A model generated the notes under the pieces. That model saw only the letters and a program-made list of their open reading frames with translations, was not told where the DNA came from and did not search any database. Shown here in pieces: positions 17,099 to 24,152 of a stretch of 64,000 nt of DNA. Position 1 is the first letter of the stretch. Each line of letters starts with the position of its first letter. The stretch is from contig DATNEW010000014.1 in the NCBI GenBank assembly GCA_035606695.1, positions 29,881-93,880 of the forward strand. Reading direction: 5' to 3'. This stretch comes from Gemmatimonadaceae bacterium (lineage in GTDB: Bacteria > Gemmatimonadota > Gemmatimonadetes > Gemmatimonadales > Gemmatimonadaceae). Made by a program: the position numbers and the translations under genes.

Positions 17099-18340
17099 AT
17101 GACCCAACCGCCCCCGACCGAGAGTCCGCAGCCGGGCGATGACTCGCGCCTCGGCGAACGCGACGCGGAGTTGCACCGAATACTCGAAGCGGAGGACCCA
17201 GCCCTCGCGGGACTTTTTGTATTTCTGCTGCGGGCGATTCGAGAGATCGAACGTCCTGGGGGCGTCCACATGCTCGGCCACGCGGGACGAGAGCTGAGTT
17301 TGGGCGTCCTCAGATGGCTCGCGGAGGATGGGCGCGAGCTGAACGACGAAGAAATGCAAACGATCGGCGACGACGAGAAACATCGGAGCACGATTGCGCG
17401 TGCCCTCCGTCTCCAGCCCAATCACCCATCGGTAACAGCCTGGCTCAAGGCGCACAACGAACTTGTCAGATGTGCGCATTACCCGAAGAATTCGGAGAAG
17501 GCCGCCCCTGCATCGGTCGCTCTTGCGGCCGCGAACACCCTGCTTGCTCTTCTTTGGGGCCGCACCGGTCCATTCTTCAGTGCCCGACAGGACATCGACG
17601 GTTTACTCCGAACAGAGATCCCATCGGTAGACGACACTACGCGCCTCCGTGCCGCGATAAGTCGGCCAGCAGCGCGATGGGACTTCTTCAAGCGGTTAGA
17701 TCACCCCGGCTGGGTGCGTCCGCTTCTCGATGGCGGCTTCTTTCGGCATCCGCCCGACCTACCGCCGATCGATAAGAATGGCCAGCGAAAGTGGGAAGGT
17801 TGGTCCGAAGGCGAGTACCTCAGACGCATGGCATCCAAGGCGCCGGAGGAGGTGCGCGATGCGCTCGCATCGATACCGGAAACGCTTTCCAACCCGTACG
17901 TGTGGGACGCAGCGGCCGAAGCGGCGAAAGCGATGCCGGCCGGCGTGGCCGCCGTCCTGGTTCCGCTATTCCGAAAGGCGCTGGCGAACAGTCCGCCGTT
18001 CCTGATTCAGGAAACGCTGTGTCAACTTGCCATCAGCCTTGCGGAAGCTGGCCATTCCGAAGCGTTTGGGTTGGCGCGCGACGCACTTCGGGTCGTTGAA
18101 GGCGCCACGTCAATCTCCGCGCTACTCGGAGGAGGCGACAGGAAAGACGCGGAATTGTATGGACTCGACGACTACGAAGCGGAACAGATCATTCCGCATC
18201 TCGCGTCGGCCCTGCGGGTTGTTGATGCGGACAAGGCTCTCAAGTTCCTCACATACCGCCTCGACGAAGCGCTTCGCATCGAGTGGGCGGCGCCTGAACA
18301 AGAACCGGCGTGGGACCCGTCCAAGCATTGGTCATCGTGA
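17099..18340 (+). CDS. Unknown HEAT-like protein, defence-island type
   Basis: Protein of 413 residues, acidic and helical, with no membrane segment. The central part reads FKRLDHPGWVRPLLDGGFF, then WSEGEYLRRMASKAPEEV, then NPYVWDAAAEAAKAMPAG, a pattern I associate with very large helical-repeat proteins found near restriction and retron-like genes. Those relatives, as I recall them, run to over 1000 residues, so this copy may lack a C-terminal domain: the frame ends abruptly after DPSKHWSS and nothing recognisable continues in any frame. A terminator-like hairpin with eleven T follows at 18465-18536. Function unknown; a sensor or scaffold role is a guess. Confidence 0.6.
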   Translation: MTQPPPTESPQPGDDSRLGERDAELHRILEAEDPALAGLFVFLLRAIREIERPGGVHMLGHAGRELSLGVLRWLAEDGRELNDEEMQTIGDDEKHRSTIARALRLQPNHPSVTAWLKAHNELVRCAHYPKNSEKAAPASVALAAANTLLALLWGRTGPFFSARQDIDGLLRTEIPSVDDTTRLRAAISRPAARWDFFKRLDHPGWVRPLLDGGFFRHPPDLPPIDKNGQRKWEGWSEGEYLRRMASKAPEEVRDALASIPETLSNPYVWDAAAEAAKAMPAGVAAVLVPLFRKALANSPPFLIQETLCQLAISLAEAGHSEAFGLARDALRVVEGATSISALLGGGDRKDAELYGLDDYEAEQIIPHLASALRVVDADKALKFLTYRLDEALRIEWAAPEQEPAWDPSKHWSS

Positions 18341-18464
18341 ATGTTCTCGACGTTCTACCCAGCAATACGCTTGGCGGGCCGATGGTTGACGGGCGATCGC
18401 CTTTCGCGTAGCCTACAAAAACCGCATGGCACGACGCCGTATACAACTGAAGGGCAACACCCAG

Positions 18465-18536
18465 ACTTGGAGACTTCGGCAGGATATCGCTCCGGCGCAT
18501 GCCACGAGCGAATCGAGTCTTCAAGTTTTTTTTTTT
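18465..18536 (+). terminator. Hairpin with T11 tract
   Basis: ACTTGGAGACT (18465-18475) pairs with AGTCTTCAAGT (18516-18526), eleven pairs with one G-T wobble, closing a 40-base loop that can form a short inner stem. A run of eleven T follows (18526-18536), which is striking in GC-rich DNA. It fits a Rho-independent terminator for the gene ending at 18340; the long loop leaves room for a structured RNA instead. Confidence 0.55.
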
Positions 18537-18559
18537 GGCCGCAAGCGGAGAAGGGACAC

Positions 18560-18871
18560 ATGCTGATCACAGAAGAGATGCAGGAGCAAGCTCGCGAGCG
18601 TGCGGAGAAGGCGTTGGCATTTCGGCGTGAAGATGATCGCTGGACGGTGCTCGAGGAGCTGATGGTCCGCGATACCGAGAGACTCCGTGAGGAAGCGATA
18701 GAGATGATGACGCTTGAGATCATCCGTGACACGCTCTATCCCGATATCACGCGCGAGCGATGGAAAAAGCTCGGTTGGAGCGCCGCGCGGGAGAGTCACG
18801 ATGCCGCGCGGAGGTTCATACATAAGCTTCGACTAGCGAAGGCAGTCGGATCGCAAACGGGACGTTTATAG
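18560..18871 (+). CDS. Small charged helical protein, 103 aa
   Basis: I do not recognise this protein. It is almost entirely alpha-helical and highly charged (EEMQEQARERAEKALAFRRE, then LREEAIEMMTLEIIRDTLY), with a basic C-terminus (AARRFIHKLRLAK). A good ribosome binding site (GGAGAAGGGA) precedes the ATG at 18560, which is the main reason to accept it. It lies between the unknown helical protein and the restriction enzyme gene and could be a small regulator of the restriction system, but no HTH is visible. Confidence 0.6.
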   Translation: MLITEEMQEQARERAEKALAFRREDDRWTVLEELMVRDTERLREEAIEMMTLEIIRDTLYPDITRERWKKLGWSAARESHDAARRFIHKLRLAKAVGSQTGRL

Positions 18872-19036
18872 CTGCTCCACGAGGGCGGTCGGCGTAGATG
18901 AGGCGTATACCTACACGGCGCAGTTTCGGAGCCGGCCAAGAAGATCGTGGATCACCTCGGAAAGGGTGTTCCATCTTGGGCGGCATACATATCTTGTTAT
19001 TGCACCGCCTTATCGAGTTCGCTACCGCCCCGGCCA

Positions 19037-20251
19037 ATGCCGCGACACGACTTCACACAGCCGTTCGAGACGTTTCGTGTCAACAGTCGCGACCGCGAAC
19101 CGTTGCGCGAGTTCATGGAAGCAGCGCTCCGAAAGAGTGGCTGTTCGATGATCCACACCTCGCCTGCAAATGAGGCACCGTTCAGGTTGTCGTTCCTGAC
19201 GCCGTGGGGAGAGCGGATTGGCATCGTTGCGTATGCCTTCCTGGCCAACTCACGTGCGACGAAGAACCGGCCCCTCGACGAGCACCGCTTTCAAGTGAAG
19301 TACGGTTCAAAGGACGGCCAGCTTCACACCTTTTGGCAAGACCCATTTGGACTTTACGTCACGCTTTTTCTCGGCATCAATCCTGAGATGGAGTTTTTCG
19401 TCGGTGCAGATCCAGTGCTCAACAGCCCGACGCGTTTTTTCATCTCGAAAGAGTTCAAGCAGTCTGAGGTCGATAGTATCACGCGTGATGGCTGGCATGC
19501 TTGGGAGCGTGACCAGCGTCGAGCCGTGAGTGCCGATCCGGTCGAGATTCTCGTCGGAGGAACGGCCGAACACTTCCTACGCTACGTCTTGTTTGAGCGC
19601 GAAGCCCGCGGCGAGGAGCAAGGGCATAGACAGCTAGTCGCCGAGCAGATTGCCAAAGCGTCGCTGGGCGCCGGGTTGGTCACCGAGCCCAGCGTTATTT
19701 CAACGGCCGCGCCTCTCACAATCTCCAAGAAGCGGCTTCACGCGCTTGAGCGTGAGTTTGATCTCGGTTCGACCGACATCTTGGAGTTGATCGCTCGTGC
19801 ACCGCGGCTCAAGATGGCCGTGCGCGGATGGGTGGCCGAACGTCACTTGCAGCAGCGCCTCGAAGCGCTTGACGACGTGCGATCTGTTGAAAGCATTGAG
19901 GCGGACGGAAAGCCTGACTTCCGTGTCGAGATGCGGCGTGGGAACCGTCCGGTGCTTGTTGAGTGCAAGAACGTGCTCAGAGAGAAGGATCGCCTTGGCC
20001 ATCCACGACTCGATTTCATGCGAACGCGTGCTGCGATGGGCGATCCTTGCAGCCGGTATTACAGTCCGCGTGAGTTCGACGTGCTCGCGGCATGCTTGCA
20101 TGCCAACACCGGCAATTGGGACTTTGCAGCTCGCAAGACCAGCGAGATGGCAGCGCACCCGACCTGTGCCGGAAAGCTCTTACATCGGGTAGTCATTGAT
20201 GACGTCTGGGAGCACGACCTGAGTGCCGTGCTCATGGCAGCATCGATGTGA
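19037..20251 (+). CDS. Type II restriction endonuclease-like nuclease
   Basis: Protein of 404 residues whose last third carries a PD-(D/E)xK nuclease core: the helix GWVAERHLQQRLE (Glu268), then GKPDFRVEM (Pro293-Asp294), then VLVECKNV (Glu309-Cys-Lys311). The N-terminal 280 residues are unique and may recognise DNA. It faces the cytosine methyltransferase gene tail to tail with an 18-base gap, so the two very likely form a restriction-modification pair in which this enzyme cuts the unmethylated site. The start at 19037 is uncertain: the frame is open from 18947, and the binding site before 19037 is weak. The recognition sequence cannot be read from the protein. Confidence 0.75.
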   Translation: MPRHDFTQPFETFRVNSRDREPLREFMEAALRKSGCSMIHTSPANEAPFRLSFLTPWGERIGIVAYAFLANSRATKNRPLDEHRFQVKYGSKDGQLHTFWQDPFGLYVTLFLGINPEMEFFVGADPVLNSPTRFFISKEFKQSEVDSITRDGWHAWERDQRRAVSADPVEILVGGTAEHFLRYVLFEREARGEEQGHRQLVAEQIAKASLGAGLVTEPSVISTAAPLTISKKRLHALEREFDLGSTDILELIARAPRLKMAVRGWVAERHLQQRLEALDDVRSVESIEADGKPDFRVEMRRGNRPVLVECKNVLREKDRLGHPRLDFMRTRAAMGDPCSRYYSPREFDVLAACLHANTGNWDFAARKTSEMAAHPTCAGKLLHRVVIDDVWEHDLSAVLMAASM

Positions 20252-20269
20252 CGAGCGTTCTTAGATCGT

Positions 20270-21598
20270 CTATCGGCGCGGTGCGATACTGCCTGCGCTA
20301 ACGCGACGAAGCGCCCCGTAGCCCAAACCCGTGCCAGGGTGAGCCTCGTAATCCCCAACGAGCTTCAGGTATTTCCGGGGAACTTTGGCGATAGGCTCGA
20401 CCGGAGGCGTGTCGGCTCGACGTTTCGGCAGTAATGACGCGGATACTCCCTTGAACGGTTCTCCGAGAAGTTGGTGCCGAATCTCAAGCGCCAAGGCTCC
20501 CGCGAGCGCTGAGGGAACGGCGTTGCCCAACTGCCGCTGTGCCGAACGAAACGAGCCAACTATCTCGTAGTTTTCCGGGAACGTTTGCAACCGCATCATC
20601 TCTTTGACGGAGAGACGACGGTTCTTCCAATGGAACGGACCGACGGCCGGTCCTGGCTGCGCCGCAATGGTCCAAGACGGGAGCGGCTTGGCAAGCTTAA
20701 GGAGAAAGCTCCAATAGCGACGTCGCCAACCAAAAAGCGGGACGCCACCTCCACGGCTCGTGTGAAACAGGTAGTTGTTTCCCTCGGGAATCGTTGGAAG
20801 CAGATCAGCCCACTTTCCCGTCACCGCCAGGGCCGGATCATTGTCTTCTTCGAGATCTCCAATCGCGTCCCAAGCGGACAAGTGTGGTTGACGAGGGCTT
20901 GTATCGCTGGCGCTCGGAAATAGTTCAAGACTGCTTTGCTTATCGTCAGGTGCACCCACGTCCGAGGACGGTGGGGCGTGCGTCGGGGCTGGAAATCGAA
21001 ACAGTTCACCGGTTCGCGAGCCGACAATAAAGACGCGGTGACGATCCTGCGGCACGCCGTACTCTACCGCTCTAAGAAGCGCTACCTCGAACGAATAGTT
21101 GGCGCGGGTGTCGCGATTGATAGCCTCAATCGATCGCTTGAGGAACGTGAGACCCTCATCCTTCTGACTGAAGGCCAGGCCAGGAACGTTTTCTAGAAGG
21201 AACGCGCGCGGCTGGGCATCGCGCAGGACGCGCAGGTATGCACTGAGGGTCGCCGATCTTGGATCGGCCAAGCGCTTGGCATCGCCGTGCGCCCAATAAC
21301 CCGATTTACTGAAAGGTTGACAGGGTGGTCCGCCAATCAAGACATCTGCCTCGCCTGCTTTGAGCCGAGCGGCACGAAGTATTGCCTTCGATGACGCGGC
21401 TTCGGACTGAACATCTTTGTCTATAACTTCCCAGGACGGCCGATTCTTGCGGAGAGTGGCGATCGCGTCGGGTTCGAGTTCAACGGCGACTCGGGTTTCG
21501 AACCCCGCCGCCTCGAAGCCCAGGTCAAGCCCCCCAGCCCCAGTGTATAAGCTGATAGCCTTAAGCGGTTTCATCGACGTTTTCGTGGGCGCTGCCAT
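20270..21598 (-). CDS. DNA (cytosine-5) methyltransferase
   Basis: C5-methyltransferase of 442 residues with the canonical motifs in order: motif I LYTGAGGLDLGF (about 18-29), motif IV GGPPCQPFSKSG with catalytic Cys93, motif VI ENVPG (136-140), motif VIII QDRHRVFIVG (184-193), a variable target-recognition region, and motif X QRQLGNAVPSALAGALA near residue 360. It transfers a methyl group from S-adenosylmethionine to cytosine and protects against the neighbouring nuclease. It starts 56 bases from the divergent vsr gene. The C-terminus has an extra 60-residue tail rich in proline and basic residues. Confidence 0.95.
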   Translation of the reverse strand: MAAPTKTSMKPLKAISLYTGAGGLDLGFEAAGFETRVAVELEPDAIATLRKNRPSWEVIDKDVQSEAASSKAILRAARLKAGEADVLIGGPPCQPFSKSGYWAHGDAKRLADPRSATLSAYLRVLRDAQPRAFLLENVPGLAFSQKDEGLTFLKRSIEAINRDTRANYSFEVALLRAVEYGVPQDRHRVFIVGSRTGELFRFPAPTHAPPSSDVGAPDDKQSSLELFPSASDTSPRQPHLSAWDAIGDLEEDNDPALAVTGKWADLLPTIPEGNNYLFHTSRGGGVPLFGWRRRYWSFLLKLAKPLPSWTIAAQPGPAVGPFHWKNRRLSVKEMMRLQTFPENYEIVGSFRSAQRQLGNAVPSALAGALALEIRHQLLGEPFKGVSASLLPKRRADTPPVEPIAKVPRKYLKLVGDYEAHPGTGLGYGALRRVSAGSIAPRR

Positions 21599-21654
21599 AT
21601 TCCGGAATGTAGGCCGAGGAAACGCCTAGCGCATCGCTGGCATCTAGAACCTCC

Positions 21655-22221
21655 GTGACTCGAATGTATCGGAAATCCGTCGAATCGGACCAATCAAACC
21701 GTCGCAACCCGAAGCCAAAGAACGCGGTATCCTCCCCGCGAAGCGAACGGACTATCGCACTCGGTAGTGGCGTGCGAGTCGCGTACCCGCGTCCAGTCAG
21801 CGATGCCGCCTCGGCGGCGATGCGCGGGAACCGGAAGCGAGATACGAAGCCAGAACTCGCGGTTCGTCGGCTATTGCACGCCCGCGGATACCGGTATCGT
21901 GTGAATGCGCCTATTGTGCTGCTAACCGTCCGGGTGCGGCCGGACATCGTATTCCGTGCTGCCAGGGTCGCGATCTTCATCGATGGGTGCTTCTGGCATG
22001 GTTGTCCCAAACACGGGACGCAGCCGAAATCGAACTCGCACTACTGGAGCTCGAAAATCGAGCGGAACATCGCGCGGGACCGGATATACGATCGGGCTTT
22101 GCGATCCGCGGGTTGGGCTGTCGTCCGAATTTGGGAGCACGACGATCCGGAGCGGGCGGCGGACCGAATTTCGGCAAGGCTTGCTAAGGCGCGATCATTG
22201 ATCTCGAAGACCGCTGTATGA
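21655..22221 (+). CDS. vsr: Very short patch repair endonuclease
   Basis: Vsr endonuclease of 188 residues. After a non-conserved 55-residue N-terminus comes the family core: MRGNRKRDTKPELAVRRLL, then YRVNAPIVL, then VRPDIVF with Asp97, then FIDGCFWHGCPKH with His115, then HYWSSKIERNIARD and a final WEHDD. Vsr nicks T:G mismatches created by deamination of 5-methylcytosine, so it is a normal companion of a C5-methyltransferase. It is divergent from the methyltransferase gene, with both promoters in 56 bases. The true start may lie further in, since the first 50 residues look non-conserved. Confidence 0.92.
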   Translation: MTRMYRKSVESDQSNRRNPKPKNAVSSPRSERTIALGSGVRVAYPRPVSDAASAAMRGNRKRDTKPELAVRRLLHARGYRYRVNAPIVLLTVRVRPDIVFRAARVAIFIDGCFWHGCPKHGTQPKSNSHYWSSKIERNIARDRIYDRALRSAGWAVVRIWEHDDPERAADRISARLAKARSLISKTAV

Positions 22222-22721
22222 TCGCGTGACTTTGGCCCATTAGTGCCAAAGTTCGCATACAAGAGCGTTCGCGCGTGCCAGCGCGATTCGCTGAATGGAG
22301 GTGATCGAGCCGGTTAGTGCCAGGGTTCCGAGCCCAGGCCGATCCCACTACGAACCCTTGTCCTCTAAACCTACCGGAGAACGCTACGACGCCATCGTCA
22401 AGATAGTCAGGAGTGACTATCGCCTCGGGTCGACCGGCAACCCTACGTCGGCTCCGCCCTTCGGCGGCATGGCGGCGAAACCGCCAACGACGTGATGATA
22501 ATTCGTTCTTGGCCGACGCTCAAGGACAACGTGCTTGACCATGGCCATCGATACGAGCAGCTTTGTCGAGCGGCGAGCGCACCTCCATCGTGGGGTGCCC
22601 GGTTGCTGTCCGACCGCCCCAGCCAGGGTAGCGTGCCGCCATCGTCAAGATAGTCAGGAGTGTTTCTTCGACGGGTTGTTTCCGTCAGTCCCCATCAACC
22701 TGCGAGCGCTGGGGAACGGCA
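22222..22721 (+). ncRNA. Structured leader upstream of reverse transcriptase, candidate ncRNA
   Basis: Five hundred bases with no convincing gene, in front of a reverse transcriptase. It contains a hairpin at 22229-22252 (ACTTTGGC, 8-base loop, GCCAAAGT), a 26-base perfect direct repeat (22390-22415 and 22637-22662), and a hairpin GATAGTCA-GGAG-TGACTATC at 22402-22421 in the first repeat only. Two short frames here (22295-22495, 22535-22783) look like chance. Bacterial defence reverse transcriptases and retrons usually have such an upstream non-coding RNA; no group II intron domain V was found on either side. That an RNA is transcribed is inference. Confidence 0.4.
22390..22662 (+). repeat. 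26-base direct repeat pair
   Basis: The sequence beginning CGCCATCGTCAAGATAGTCA and ending GGAGTG is present at 22390-22415 and again at 22637-22662, identical over 26 bases, 247 bases apart. The second copy ends 59 bases before the reverse transcriptase start. In the first copy the repeat continues into a perfect 8-base dyad; in the second it does not. Confidence 0.85.
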
Positions 22722-24128
22722 ATGTCGCAGGTTACCTCAACTCCCACGTTCGATGCCGCCTTCTCCCGCGAGGCGCTCGGTGAGGTGTGGAATCGGCTGA
22801 AGGAAGCGAAGACTGATCTCCTCGACGACCGGATCAAGATTCCGGCCGGATGGGATGGCTTGACCGTTGCGCGATTTGAGCGTCAACTCCCCCAGCACCT
22901 CGCAGCGATCGAGCGGCGTGTTCGATCCGGACGATATCAATTCCGGCCGTTCCTCTTCCACTTCGTTTCCAAGGTGGACGGTGGAGAACGCAAGATCGCG
23001 TATTCGGGAATCCGAGACCGGATTGTTCAGGCGGCCCTTCACGACGTTCTGGCGCCCGTCATCAACGCTCGCTTAACCGACAGCGCCTTCGCGTATCGTA
23101 CCGGGGTGAGCACCTACGACGCAATTCGTCGGATCTACTCTGCGGCGACTTCCGGCCAGCCCTTTTTCGTCAAATCGGATTTCGTCAAGTTTTTCGATCG
23201 ACTGGACCACGCGCGTCTCAAAACTCTTGTGGATGGCCTCGATGTCGATGCTCGCGCACAGCGGCTTGCGTGGCGTTTCGTGCGGGCAGGGGACATTGCC
23301 CGCGCTGTCAATCGGGCGTCGATAACCTTTCCTGCTGGCCGGAGGATCGGCGTGCCGCAGGGCGGGGTGATCTCGGGTCTGCTCGCGAATCTCTATCTGT
23401 GTGCCTTCGACGAGGCAGTTCAAGGTGTGTCGGGGACCACACTCGTCCGATACGCGGACGACTTCGTCGTACTCTGTAGAGACGAAAGCACGTGCCAAGT
23501 CGCGTTTGACGCCGTGGCGACGGCTGCTCGCGAAGTCCTTCTCGAGCTGCATGAAGGCGAGAAGACCGTCCGGTGCGGCCACATCAACGACGGAATCACA
23601 TTTGTCGGCTTCCGTCTTCGTGGAACAAAGGTCGCCGTCAAGCCAACGAACGTCGCGAAGTTCAAGCGCCGCATTCAGGCTGTGCTAGCGCTGCACGAAA
23701 CTCGGCTACGCGACGGTGAGTATGCGAGTCCACGGGAATGCGTTCGGCAAGCGCTCCGACACGTCAACCTGAAGATCATGGGAGTGGAGGTCGATGGCGG
23801 GCGCCGAAGTTGGATTGCCTGCTTCCGCATCATCAACGACGTAGATCAGGTTCGGCAGCTTGATCGGTGGGTGTGGAGAAAATTGTCGCTAATGACACGC
23901 CGCCTGGGTCTGCCGCATCGAACACGATCGGAAATCTTCGGACTCGGCTACAGAGGGTTACTGCGTGAGTACTGGCGCACTCGACGCCAAATGAGATCGC
24001 TAACGCTTCCCTTCCAGGGAATGATACGGACATCCGTCGAGCGGACTGGCGTAGTCGTCGCGGGGCCGGGCGCGTATTCGGTCTTGAAGTCCGTGGCCGA
24101 CGCGCCCGCTGACGAGATGGTCACCTAA
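22722..24128 (+). CDS. Group II-like reverse transcriptase, stand-alone
   Basis: Reverse transcriptase of 468 residues. Visible motifs: [12 protein letters not shown] (95-106), [11 protein letters not shown] (153-163, first catalytic Asp153), [17 protein letters not shown] (210-226) and the catalytic YADD (244-247), then [11 protein letters not shown] (291-301). The wording of motif 4 is group II-intron-like, not retron-like or DGR-like. A maturase/thumb-like part follows ([13 protein letters not shown], then [10 protein letters not shown]). There is no HNH endonuclease, no zinc finger, and no intron domain V/VI between its stop and the next gene 24 bases on. It is therefore a domesticated, probably defensive, enzyme. 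GGGGAA precedes the ATG. The substrate is probably the upstream leader RNA, by analogy. Confidence 0.85.
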   Translation: MSQVTSTPTFDAAFSREALGEVWNRLKEAKTDLLDDRIKIPAGWDGLTVARFERQLPQHLAAIERRVRSGRYQFRPFLFHFVSKVDGGERKIAYSGIRDRIVQAALHDVLAPVINARLTDSAFAYRTGVSTYDAIRRIYSAATSGQPFFVKSDFVKFFDRLDHARLKTLVDGLDVDARAQRLAWRFVRAGDIARAVNRASITFPAGRRIGVPQGGVISGLLANLYLCAFDEAVQGVSGTTLVRYADDFVVLCRDESTCQVAFDAVATAAREVLLELHEGEKTVRCGHINDGITFVGFRLRGTKVAVKPTNVAKFKRRIQAVLALHETRLRDGEYASPRECVRQALRHVNLKIMGVEVDGGRRSWIACFRIINDVDQVRQLDRWVWRKLSLMTRRLGLPHRTRSEIFGLGYRGLLREYWRTRRQMRSLTLPFQGMIRTSVERTGVVVAGPGAYSVLKSVADAPADEMVT

Positions 24129-24152
24129 CGTTCGTGCGAAGCACGCACCCCT

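Noticed and set aside
22295..22783. Two short plus-strand frames in the reverse transcriptase leader (22295-22495 and 22535-22783)
   Set aside because: They have no recognisable protein features and the first overlaps the direct repeat; the second overlaps the start of the reverse transcriptase in another frame. Chance frames are the simpler explanation.
22722..24128. Diversity-generating retroelement or complete group II intron
   Set aside because: There is no variable-region target gene or template repeat pair near a C-type lectin gene, motif 4 is not DGR-like, and no domain V/VI lies between 24128 and the next gene.
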